DNA of 24,835 bases from JACQCF01 sp043742785 (GTDB taxonomy: Bacteria; Omnitrophota; Gorgyraeia; Zapsychrales; Fredricksoniimonadaceae): assembly GCA_043742785.1 (NCBI GenBank), contig JAYTXU010000014.1:1-24835 (forward strand), read 5' to 3'. The notes below the pieces were generated by a model. That model was given only the letters and a program-made list of their open reading frames with translations, had not been told where the DNA came from and searched no databases. A program made the translations under genes and the position numbers. Each line of letters opens with the position of its first letter. Position 1 is the stretch's first letter. Below, one piece after another: positions 1 through 7,429 of the stretch.

Positions 1-192
1 AAATTAGCCGTTTTAATTGCTAAGGTTAGTGGTTTTAAGGGAAGAATTGTTTTTGATGTTTCAAAACCGGATGGATCTTTGCGAAAGTTGTTGGATAGTT
101 CTCGGGTAAAAAATTTGGGGTGGAAATCGAAGATTGATTTAGAAGAAGGAATTCGTCAAACGTACAATTGGTATAGAAAGGGAAGTAGATGA
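1..192 (+). CDS. fcl: GDP-L-fucose synthase, C-terminal fragment (5' end outside window)
   Basis: The reading frame is open from base 1 and ends at TGA 190-192, giving the last 63 residues. The segment FDVSKPDGSLRKLLDSSRV, followed by LGWKSKIDLEEGI and a YNWY end, matches the C-terminus of GDP-L-fucose synthase (GDP-4-keto-6-deoxy-D-mannose 3,5-epimerase/4-reductase), an extended SDR enzyme. The Rossmann domain and the Ser/Tyr/Lys triad lie upstream and cannot be checked. In this family the enzyme makes GDP-L-fucose from the product of Gmd; a gmd gene is likely upstream (inference). The stop overlaps the next start (ATGA), which supports one operon. Confidence 0.85.
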   Translation, partial: KLAVLIAKVSGFKGRIVFDVSKPDGSLRKLLDSSRVKNLGWKSKIDLEEGIRQTYNWYRKGSR

Positions 193-1121
193 AAATTTTA
201 GTGACCGGAGCTGCAGGGTATATTGGTTCAGTTTTAGTTCCAAGATTGTTGCAGGAAGGGCATGAGGTTATTGCTTTGGATAATTTTATGTACAATCAAA
301 GTTCCTTATTAGATATTTGTCATCATGACAAATTAACGATTATTCGAGGAGACACTAGAGATAAGAATTTAATGACTAAACTGATGAAAGGCGCAGACGC
401 CATTTTTCCTTTGGCTTGTTTGACAGGAGCTCCCCTATGTGCCAAGGATCCAGTTGGCGCGCAAACAATTCTTTTGGATGCAGTAGAAATGATTTTGGAA
501 TTAAAGAGCAAAGACCAAAAGATTATATTCCCTACAACCAATAGTGGTTATGGGGTAGGAGAGAAGGGTAAGCATTGCACGGAAGAAACTCCTCTTCGCC
601 CAATTTCTCTTTATGGAAAACTCAAAGTAGATGCGGAAAATGCAATTTTAGATTCTGGCAGCGGGATTACCTTGCGCTTAGCAACTGCTTTTGGTGTTTC
701 TCCCCGTATGCGTTTGGATTTATTGGTTAATGATTTTGTTTATCGTGCCGTTTATGATAGATTCGTTATTCTTTTTGAAGCTCATTTTAATCGTAATTAT
801 ATTCATGTGAGGGATATTTCCAAAGCATTTATTCATGCTCTCAATAATTTTGACAAGATGAAAAATCAACCTTATAACGTCGGTTTATCCGACGCAAACA
901 TGACAAAGCTGCAGTTATGTGAAGAAATTAAAAAGCAAGTTCCTGAGTTTTATTTTGTTGAAGCAACAATTGGAGAAGACCCTGATAAGCGCGATTATAT
1001 TGTCAGCAATGAGAAAATTGAAAAGACTGGTTTTAAACCGGATGTTAGTCTTCAAAAAGGTATTAGTGAATTGATTAAGGGTTATCAAGTCATTAAGCGA
1101 AATCAATTTGCTAATATTTAA
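189..1121 (+). CDS. NAD-dependent epimerase/dehydratase (extended SDR family)
   Basis: This 310-residue cytoplasmic enzyme has the nucleotide-binding motif GAAGYIG at residues 7-13 and an acidic DN at the end of beta 2 (31-32), which suggests NAD(H) preference. It has a TTNSGYG segment (116-122) where SDRs carry the catalytic Ser/Thr, and Y142-x3-K146. The length is normal for nucleotide-sugar epimerases and reductases. The exact substrate cannot be read from the sequence. Candidates are a GDP-hexose or GDP-heptose intermediate, given the fucose synthase upstream and the GDP-heptose genes downstream. It could be the reductase or epimerase partner of the His-type DegT enzyme at 5091-6287. The ATG overlaps the fcl stop, so translation is probably coupled. 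Confidence 0.85.
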   Translation: MKILVTGAAGYIGSVLVPRLLQEGHEVIALDNFMYNQSSLLDICHHDKLTIIRGDTRDKNLMTKLMKGADAIFPLACLTGAPLCAKDPVGAQTILLDAVEMILELKSKDQKIIFPTTNSGYGVGEKGKHCTEETPLRPISLYGKLKVDAENAILDSGSGITLRLATAFGVSPRMRLDLLVNDFVYRAVYDRFVILFEAHFNRNYIHVRDISKAFIHALNNFDKMKNQPYNVGLSDANMTKLQLCEEIKKQVPEFYFVEATIGEDPDKRDYIVSNEKIEKTGFKPDVSLQKGISELIKGYQVIKRNQFANI

Positions 1122-1151
1122 AATTAGCTTCAGTTAAAGAGAGAATATCTT

Positions 1152-1862
1152 ATGAAAGTAACATTACTGGTTCCAGTTTTAAATGAAATTGATGGGTTAA
1201 AAACTATCATGCCACTTGTAAAGAAAGAGTGGTACGATCAATTGCTCATCGTAGATGGAAATTCCACCGACGGAACTCTTGAGTATTGTAAGAGCCAAGG
1301 CTGGCCTGTTTATGTTCAAAAACAAAAGGGTATGCGTTTTGCTTATGCAGAGGTGTGGGACAAAATTACAGGGGATGTTGTTTTAACTTTTAGTCCAGAT
1401 GGAAATTCTATCCCTGAACTGATCCCTGAATGTATTAAGAAAATGAAAGAGGGCTATGACATGGTCATAGTCTCTCGTTATAAGGACGGAGCAAAAAGTC
1501 AGGATGATGATGCGATTACAGGTTTTGGTAATTGGGTATTTACAACGATGATTAGCATTTTTCATGGATTTCATTATACCGATGCCATGGTTATCTATAG
1601 AGCGTATAAAACCAGCTTAGCGTATGATTTAAATTTAAATGATGAAAGAGCGTATGCTACTCCAGAGAAACTTTTTAATACTCGAGTTAGTTGGGAACCA
1701 TTGTTATCTATTCGTGCTGCTCGTAAGAAGTTAAAAATTGCTGAGATTCCAGGTGATGAACCAGCTCGTACCTTTGGGAAACGAAAATTACAGGTCTTGC
1801 CTTGGGGAGCTGTTTTTCTATGGCAGGTTATTAGAGAAATTTTTATTAAAGAATATAAATAA
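1152..1862 (+). CDS. Glycosyltransferase family 2 (GT-A fold) with SPD in place of the usual DXD
   Basis: This 236-residue protein has the GT2 start MKVTLLVPVLNE and IVDGNSTDGT (33-42), the nucleotide-binding part of the GT-A fold. Where dolichol-phosphate-mannose-synthase-like enzymes carry DAD, it reads TFSPDGNSIPEL, so only D83 of the metal-binding pair is kept. It also has VSRYKDGAK, a typical acceptor-side segment. No transmembrane helix is obvious, so it is probably cytoplasmic or peripheral. It likely transfers a sugar to a lipid or a growing glycan in this cluster, but donor and acceptor are unknown. It sits 30 bases after the epimerase, with a purine-rich AAGAGAGA ribosome-binding site. 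Confidence 0.82.
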   Translation: MKVTLLVPVLNEIDGLKTIMPLVKKEWYDQLLIVDGNSTDGTLEYCKSQGWPVYVQKQKGMRFAYAEVWDKITGDVVLTFSPDGNSIPELIPECIKKMKEGYDMVIVSRYKDGAKSQDDDAITGFGNWVFTTMISIFHGFHYTDAMVIYRAYKTSLAYDLNLNDERAYATPEKLFNTRVSWEPLLSIRAARKKLKIAEIPGDEPARTFGKRKLQVLPWGAVFLWQVIREIFIKEYK

Positions 1863-1879
1863 AATTTCCGAAGGGTTAT

Positions 1880-3391
1880 ATGAAACAGCTTGATGTCCTT
1901 TTTATCCATCCAAATGCTGCTTATCGTATTTATCAGGATTTAGCTCAGCGTTATTCAGCCATTGAGCCTCCCATATGGGCAGGGATGTTGGCTAATCATT
2001 GTCGTTTGAAAGGATTTAGTGTTGATATCTTAGATTGCGAAGCCATGCATCTTAATGATGATCAGGCTACTCATCTTGTAATGGGATTGAATCCTCGTCT
2101 CATATGTTTTGTAGTGTACGGTCAGCAGCCTTCAGCAAGTTCTCAGAATATGGAAGGAGCAACAATTTTATCAGCGGCTCTCAAGGATCGGATGCCGCAG
2201 ATTAAGATTGTTTTTATTGGTGGTCATATTGCGGCATTACCTCGAGAAGTATTAGAAAGACATTATTCTATTGATTTTGTCTGCCAGAATGAGGGTGTTT
2301 ATACTCTTTCGAATTTGTTAAAAACAAACTTGGAAGATCAATTAGAGAATGTTTTGGGACTCGGGTTTAGAAGGGATGGAGGGGTTATTCTTAATTCTCC
2401 ATCTCCTATAGTAGCCAAAGAAGATCTCCCCAAAGAACTCCCTGGAATTGCGTGGGATTTGCTGCCTCTTAAGAATTATCGTACAGCTCTTTGGCACTCC
2501 TATCCTAATTCTTCTTTGCGCCAGCCTTTTGCAGCAGTTTATACAAGCTTAGGTTGTCCTATGAAATGTTCTTTTTGCATGATTAATATTATTAATCGTC
2601 AGGACAATGAGTTTTCAGATGGTTCAGCTGTTTTTAGATACTGGGCGCCTGAACATATTATTAAAGAGTTTGATTATTTAGCTTCTCAAGGAATTACTAA
2701 TATTAAAATTGCTGATGAACTTTTTGTTCTTAATGCTAATCATTTTGTGAAGCTTTGTGAATTAATTATCGAGCGTGGGTATAAGTTTAATATTTGGTGT
2801 TATTCCAGAGTCGATACGGTTAAAGAACAATATTTAGAAGTTTTAAAAAAAGCTGGTGTCAATTGGTTAGCGCTGGGTATTGAAAGCGGCAATACCCGTG
2901 TTCGTAAAGATGTGACTAAGGGGCGCTTTGAAGATGTCGATATAACAAGTATAGTTGGTAAAATTCGTGGGTATGGGATTAATGTGATTGGTAATTATAT
3001 TTTCGGGTTACCTGAGGATGATATGGATAGCATGCAGATGACTCTTGATTTGGCGATGGAGATGAATACGGAAGAAGCTAATTTTTATTCAGCCATGGCT
3101 TATCCGGGAAGTCCTCTGTATGGAATAGCCAGGAAAGAAGGCTGGAAATTGCCGGAAACTTATGCAGGCTATTCTCAACATTCTTATTATACCCAGCCTT
3201 TACCTACAAAATATTTAACTTCTGAACAGGTTTTAGAGTTTCGTGATGAGGCATGGTTGAAATATCATACGAATCCAAAATTCTTAGATATGTTAAAAAA
3301 TAAATTTGGTCAGATTGCAGTTGAGGAAACATTAAAATCAGTTCAAATTAAACTTAAACGTAAGATTTTAGAGAAGGCTCCTGTTGTATGA
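1880..3391 (+). CDS. B12-binding-domain radical SAM protein
   Basis: This 503-residue protein has two parts. The N-terminal 150 or so residues look like a cobalamin-binding Rossmann domain (DVLFIHPNAAYRIY start; IKIVFIGGHIAALPREVL around 109-125; DFVCQNEG around 132-139). The radical SAM core follows, with the [4Fe-4S] motif C226-x3-C230-x2-C233 in TSLGCPMKCSFC and later typical blocks such as LALGIESGN and GNYIFGLPEDD. Members of this class do methylations, rearrangements and other radical chemistry; many in polysaccharide clusters are uncharacterised. Position between a GT2 and the HddA-like kinase suggests it modifies a sugar or lipid in the same pathway (inference). If it truly uses B12, it is one reason the cell would need the B12 uptake genes at the right end. 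The stop overlaps the next ATG. Confidence 0.88.
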   Translation: MKQLDVLFIHPNAAYRIYQDLAQRYSAIEPPIWAGMLANHCRLKGFSVDILDCEAMHLNDDQATHLVMGLNPRLICFVVYGQQPSASSQNMEGATILSAALKDRMPQIKIVFIGGHIAALPREVLERHYSIDFVCQNEGVYTLSNLLKTNLEDQLENVLGLGFRRDGGVILNSPSPIVAKEDLPKELPGIAWDLLPLKNYRTALWHSYPNSSLRQPFAAVYTSLGCPMKCSFCMINIINRQDNEFSDGSAVFRYWAPEHIIKEFDYLASQGITNIKIADELFVLNANHFVKLCELIIERGYKFNIWCYSRVDTVKEQYLEVLKKAGVNWLALGIESGNTRVRKDVTKGRFEDVDITSIVGKIRGYGINVIGNYIFGLPEDDMDSMQMTLDLAMEMNTEEANFYSAMAYPGSPLYGIARKEGWKLPETYAGYSQHSYYTQPLPTKYLTSEQVLEFRDEAWLKYHTNPKFLDMLKNKFGQIAVEETLKSVQIKLKRKILEKAPVV

Positions 3392-4386
3392 TTATCTCTC
3401 GAACTCCCTTTCGCATGTCTTTCTTCGGTGGTGGAACCGATTACAATGGATGGTTTCATTCCAATAAAGGAGCAGTTTTAGCAACAACTATTGATAAATA
3501 TTGTTACATCACTTGCCGTTATCTACCTCCATTCTTTGACCACAAATCTCGAATTATTTATTCTCAAACAGAACATGTGAAGTCGGTGGCAGAAATTGAT
3601 CACCCTTCTGTTCGCGAAGTGTTGCGTTTCTTAAATATTCATGAGGGAATTGAGATTCATCATGATGGAGATTTGCCTGCACGTACAGGGCTAGGCTCTA
3701 GTTCAGCGTTTACTGTAGGACTTCTTAATTCACTTTATGCGTTAAAAGGTCAAATGGTTACCAAGGAACGTTTGGCTAAAGAAGCGATTTATGTTGAACA
3801 GGAAATGATTAAGGAAAGTGTCGGTTGTCAGGATCAGACTTTGGCGGCTTACGGTGGTTTTAATTATATTGAGTTTGGGGGGGCTAATCATTTAAGAGTT
3901 CAACCTTTGACAATACCTGTTGATAAATTGAATATTTTGCAGGATCACTTAATGTTGTTTTTTACAGGTTTTTCCCGTACAGCTTCTCAGATTGCTCAGC
4001 ATCAAATTAAGAATATTCCTAACAAGACAACAGAGCTTTTACGTATGTATGAAATGGTGCAGGAAGCTGTAAGTATCTTGAATGGCAATGATTTTTTAGC
4101 TTTTGGACGTCTTTTAGATGAAAGTTGGAAATTGAAACGCTCTTTGTCCGATAAAGTTTCTAATGAGAATATAGATGATCTTTATGAAGCAGCCCGTCGT
4201 TCTGGTGCTATTGGAGGGAAATTATTGGGGGCAGGTGGTGGCGGATTTGTTTTGCTTTTTGTTGAACCAGCGAAGAGAAAAAAGGTAAGAGATTCTTTAA
4301 AAGATTTGTTAGAGATACCTATTAAATTTGAGAATTTAGGCAGTCAGATTATTTTTTATCAGCCTGATACGGGAATGATTAAATAA
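3388..4386 (+). CDS. hddA: GHMP-family kinase, D-glycero-alpha-D-manno-heptose 7-phosphate kinase-like
   Basis: This 332-residue GHMP kinase starts with the family signature IISRTPFRMSFFGGGTDY (motif 1). It carries the phosphate-binding GLGSSSAFT loop at 101-109 (motif 2), an Asp in CQDQ (147-150), and KLLGAGGGGF at 278-287 (motif 3). The overall pattern matches HddA, which phosphorylates D-glycero-D-manno-heptose 7-phosphate at C1; L-fucokinase-like GHMP kinases are the closest alternative. The next gene is an HddC-like guanylyltransferase and a GmhB-like phosphatase lies at 14415, which together make the GDP-heptose reading the best one. Translation is probably coupled to the radical SAM gene through ATGA. 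Confidence 0.8.
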   Translation: MIISRTPFRMSFFGGGTDYNGWFHSNKGAVLATTIDKYCYITCRYLPPFFDHKSRIIYSQTEHVKSVAEIDHPSVREVLRFLNIHEGIEIHHDGDLPARTGLGSSSAFTVGLLNSLYALKGQMVTKERLAKEAIYVEQEMIKESVGCQDQTLAAYGGFNYIEFGGANHLRVQPLTIPVDKLNILQDHLMLFFTGFSRTASQIAQHQIKNIPNKTTELLRMYEMVQEAVSILNGNDFLAFGRLLDESWKLKRSLSDKVSNENIDDLYEAARRSGAIGGKLLGAGGGGFVLLFVEPAKRKKVRDSLKDLLEIPIKFENLGSQIIFYQPDTGMIK

Positions 4387-4387
4387 T

Positions 4388-5089
4388 ATGTTTCCTGATG
4401 TAGTTATTTTAGCTGGTGGTTTTGGTAAACGTTTAAAAAGCGTTACTGGGGGAGCTCAAAAAGTTCTAGCGCAGATTGATGGTAAACCATTTATTAGCGT
4501 ACTCATTGATTATATTGCTGCTCAAGGTGGTCAGCGGTTTATTTTATGTATTGGGCATGATGCTAAGGGAGTAGAAGATTCGTTAAAAGATGCCCATCCT
4601 GGGTTGAAGATCATTTTTTCAAAAGAAGACGAACCTTTGGGTACGGGTGGCGCTATCAAAAAAGGTAGTCGCTTAGTTAAGTCAAAACAGTTTATTGCTA
4701 TGAATGGAGATTGTTTTTGTGTAATTGATTACAAGCAGCTTTTAGCCTATCACTTAAAACAGCAGGCCAAGGCAACGCTGGCCATTACCAAATTGGATGA
4801 TGCTCGTGATTATGGAACAATTGAGATTGACCTTAAGAAACGTATTACCGCTTTTAAAGAAAAGCAACTGGAATTAGAAAGTGCATTTATTAATACAGGG
4901 ACCTATTGTTTCAATAAAGATGTATTTTCTTGGGTAGAGACCGAAGAAAGGTTCTCTATTGAATATGATTTCTTTCCCTATTTGGTGGACCAAGGGTTTT
5001 ATGCATTTGAGGTTCAAAATAAATTTATTGATATAGGAACGCCAGAACGTTATGCGTGGGCACAAGAGCATTTAAGGAATATGAAATAA
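4388..5089 (+). CDS. hddC: Sugar-1-phosphate nucleotidyltransferase, D-glycero-D-manno-heptose 1-phosphate guanosyltransferase-like
   Basis: This 233-residue protein has the nucleotidyltransferase signature LAGGFGKRL at 8-16 and K25 in the PxxxxxI region. It also has GTGGA at 85-89, the metal-binding NGD at 106-108, and the terminal block IDIGTPERYAWA. Length and motifs fit the HddC branch, which joins GTP and D-glycero-alpha-D-manno-heptose 1-phosphate to give the GDP-heptose donor. A mannose- or glucose-1-phosphate transferase cannot be excluded from sequence alone; the preceding HddA-like kinase supports the heptose reading. It starts two bases after hddA stops and ends one base before the next ATG, so it is clearly in the same operon. 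Confidence 0.78.
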   Translation: MFPDVVILAGGFGKRLKSVTGGAQKVLAQIDGKPFISVLIDYIAAQGGQRFILCIGHDAKGVEDSLKDAHPGLKIIFSKEDEPLGTGGAIKKGSRLVKSKQFIAMNGDCFCVIDYKQLLAYHLKQQAKATLAITKLDDARDYGTIEIDLKKRITAFKEKQLELESAFINTGTYCFNKDVFSWVETEERFSIEYDFFPYLVDQGFYAFEVQNKFIDIGTPERYAWAQEHLRNMK

Positions 5090-5090
5090 T

Positions 5091-6287
5091 ATGTCAATAT
5101 CAGATTTTAATAAAGCAACTGTTGTTTCCAATGGACAAGAAGCTAAGAAGGTTGGCTATAAAGTTCCCTTTGGCACGGTTTCTATTACTGAAAAAGCTAA
5201 AAAACTTATTGATGAAGCTATTGCAACGAAGTGGGTCACCAAGGGAAAGTATGTTCATGAATTTGAAGAAAAGTTTGCCGATCTCTTTGGAGTAAAATAC
5301 GGGATTGCTGTTTCAAGTGGTACAGATGCGGATGCTATTGCCTGCTCTGTTCTTTATGATTTTGGAGCAGAGCGTGGTGATGAGGTGATTATTCCAGCGT
5401 TGACCTTTGTGGCTACTGGTAATGCGGTTTTACAAGCGGGGTTAAAACCAGTGTTTGTTGATGTCAATCGTGAAACGTTAAATATTGAACCGGATAAGAT
5501 CGAACAGGTTATAACCAAGCGCACACGCGCTATTATGCCTGTTCATTTGATGGGTAAGCCTGCGGACATGGATAAGATTATGAGCATTGCTAAGAAACAT
5601 AAATTGCGCGTAATTGAAGATGCTGCAGAGGCTCATGGGGCTGAATATAAGGGGAGAAAAATTGGATCCATTGGAGATATGGCTTGTTTTAGTCTTTATG
5701 CAGCGCATATTGTAACGACAATAGAAGGTGGGATAATTATTACGAATAATGAACAGATGGCCGAGGCGGCGAGATCTTTACGTAATCATGGAATTGATGG
5801 TAAGTTTAGGTTTAAACGTATTGGATTCTCAGCCAAGATGAATGAGATTGAAGCGGCTGTTGGTTTAGGAAATATTGATATTTTTCATGAAATTCTAGAA
5901 AAGCGTCGCCGTAATGTCCGTTATTTAATTAAGCAATTTTCTCAATTTGAGAAATATTTTTGGTGTCTTAAAGAAGAAGCTCACGAGGTTTTAGGTCCTC
6001 ATGCTTTTTCGATGATTTTAAAGCCTGGATTAAATTTTACCAAGGATGAATTTGTTTGTTCTTTAGAGAAAGAAGGGATTGATTCAAGAAATTTATTTTA
6101 TTCTATTCCCACCCAAACTTCCAGCTATGAGTTTATGGGGTATAAGCTTGGCGATTTTCCTGAGACAGAATATTGCTCAGATAACGGTACCCATATTGGG
6201 TGTCATCAGGATATTGAATTGTCTCAATGCGATTATGTTGTAGAAGCAGTTAGCCGATTCCTCAAATTTAAGGGACATAAAGTTTAA
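5091..6287 (+). CDS. DegT/DnrJ/EryC1/StrS-fold enzyme with His instead of the PLP lysine (3-dehydratase type)
   Basis: This 398-residue fold-type I PLP protein has the usual DegT blocks: SSGTDADAIA (76-85), VIIPALTFVAT (99-109), IMPVHLMGKPADM and IEDAAEAHGA (175-184). The active-site block reads CFSLYAAHIVTTIEGG. The position of the Schiff-base lysine (compare K186 in the gene at 11102) is H206. A His here is known from PLP/PMP sugar 3-dehydratases such as ColD (GDP-4-keto-6-deoxymannose) and the E1/RfbH enzymes, not from aminotransferases. I therefore infer a deoxygenating rather than aminating enzyme. The substrate may be a GDP-6-deoxyhexose (fcl lies upstream) or a GDP-heptose derivative (HddA/HddC lie immediately upstream). 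The C-terminal GCHQDIELSQ block is typical of the superfamily. Confidence 0.82.
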   Translation: MSISDFNKATVVSNGQEAKKVGYKVPFGTVSITEKAKKLIDEAIATKWVTKGKYVHEFEEKFADLFGVKYGIAVSSGTDADAIACSVLYDFGAERGDEVIIPALTFVATGNAVLQAGLKPVFVDVNRETLNIEPDKIEQVITKRTRAIMPVHLMGKPADMDKIMSIAKKHKLRVIEDAAEAHGAEYKGRKIGSIGDMACFSLYAAHIVTTIEGGIIITNNEQMAEAARSLRNHGIDGKFRFKRIGFSAKMNEIEAAVGLGNIDIFHEILEKRRRNVRYLIKQFSQFEKYFWCLKEEAHEVLGPHAFSMILKPGLNFTKDEFVCSLEKEGIDSRNLFYSIPTQTSSYEFMGYKLGDFPETEYCSDNGTHIGCHQDIELSQCDYVVEAVSRFLKFKGHKV

Positions 6288-6299
6288 GTTAGCCTGCCC

Positions 6300-7421
6300 A
6301 TGAGCAAAAATGTTCTGTTTATCCATCACGTTTCTTGTATGGCTGGAGCGGAACGTTATTTACTTTCCTTGGTTGAAGCCTTGAATAAAACTTATAAAGT
6401 TTTCTTTATTTGTCAAGAACCTGGCCCTTTAGCTGATCAATTAATAAAATGCGGTGTTGTAGTTGAATACATGTCTCTTGGGGCTTGGCGCAAGTTTCCA
6501 TTATTAGTAGCTAATTTACGAACAATAAAGAAAGTTGTCAATTTTTGTAAAAAGAATCACATTGATTTGATTTGTAGTAATAATTATCGTGTTGCTTCCT
6601 ATGGCATTTGGCCTGCTAGAATTTTAAGAATCCCTAGTATTACTATTATTCAGGATTTTGTTCCACGGTATAAATTGTGGAAATTTAATACTTTTCAATC
6701 GAATATGTTGATAACAGTTTCACAAAGCATTACAGATAGCGTGTGTAAATATTTCCCTAAGAAAATTGTGTCGATCTACAATGGCCTCGATATTCCATCT
6801 TTTACGAAAAATCTTAAATCTTCAGATGTCTTAAGAGAGAGATTCTACTTATTAAAGGGTAAAAGGGTTGTAGGGATGGTGGCTCATATTATACCCCTTA
6901 AAGGGCATAAATTCTTCTTACAGGTTATGCAAAAAATTTCCAAACGTTTTGATGATGTTATGTTTGTAATGATTGGGGATTCTCCTAACAGTAGACAGCT
7001 TAGTTTGGAGAATATCAAAGATTATGCAGCGAGTTTAGGTTTAGTCGATCGAGTTATATTTACAGGAGCTCAGGATGATGTGCCGGATTTAATTAAATCT
7101 TTTGACATTCTTGTTCATCCATCTTTTAAAGAAGCTTTTGGCCGAGTGATTATGGAAGCGATGGCCTTAGGTGTTCCTGTAGTGGCCACTGATTGCGGAG
7201 GCCCCAAAGAAATTATTGAAGATGGTAAAAGTGGTTATTTGGTTCCCATCAAAGATGAGGAACAGTTGGTGAAGAAGGTTGAAATGCTTTTGATGGATGA
7301 TCATCAAAGAAGAGCGATGGGATTAGAGGGGAAGAAACGTATTGAAGAGCATTTTAGTATTGTACGTACCGTGGGGCAGATTAATCAGGTTTTTGAAGAA
7401 GTGTTAACATCAAGGCATTAG
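6300..7421 (+). CDS. Glycosyltransferase family 4 (GT-B fold)
   Basis: This 373-residue protein has an N-terminal half beginning VLFIHHVSCMAGAERYLLSL, the acceptor-side GT4 domain with its glycine-rich turn. The C-terminal donor domain starts near GKRVVGMVAHIIPLKGHKFFL. The diagnostic E-x7-E block reads KEAFGRVIMEAMA around residues 277-289 and is followed by GVPVVATDCGGPKEII. It is a retaining glycosyltransferase that would act at the cytoplasmic membrane face on a lipid-linked glycan; sugar specificity is unknown. It begins 12 bases after the DegT-fold gene, with no clear Shine-Dalgarno sequence in the gap. Confidence 0.9.
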   Translation: MSKNVLFIHHVSCMAGAERYLLSLVEALNKTYKVFFICQEPGPLADQLIKCGVVVEYMSLGAWRKFPLLVANLRTIKKVVNFCKKNHIDLICSNNYRVASYGIWPARILRIPSITIIQDFVPRYKLWKFNTFQSNMLITVSQSITDSVCKYFPKKIVSIYNGLDIPSFTKNLKSSDVLRERFYLLKGKRVVGMVAHIIPLKGHKFFLQVMQKISKRFDDVMFVMIGDSPNSRQLSLENIKDYAASLGLVDRVIFTGAQDDVPDLIKSFDILVHPSFKEAFGRVIMEAMALGVPVVATDCGGPKEIIEDGKSGYLVPIKDEEQLVKKVEMLLMDDHQRRAMGLEGKKRIEEHFSIVRTVGQINQVFEEVLTSRH

Positions 7422-7429
7422 GAGTGATA

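Noticed and set aside
5056..5295. 79-codon frame spanning the hddC end and the start of the His-DegT gene
   Set aside because: Overlaps two solid genes in another frame; translation is Lys/Leu-rich without motifs.
7424..7429. GTG 7424 as start of the GT-C-like membrane protein
   Set aside because: The GTG is part of the AGGAGTG ribosome-binding region; ATG 7430 has correct spacing to AGGAG.
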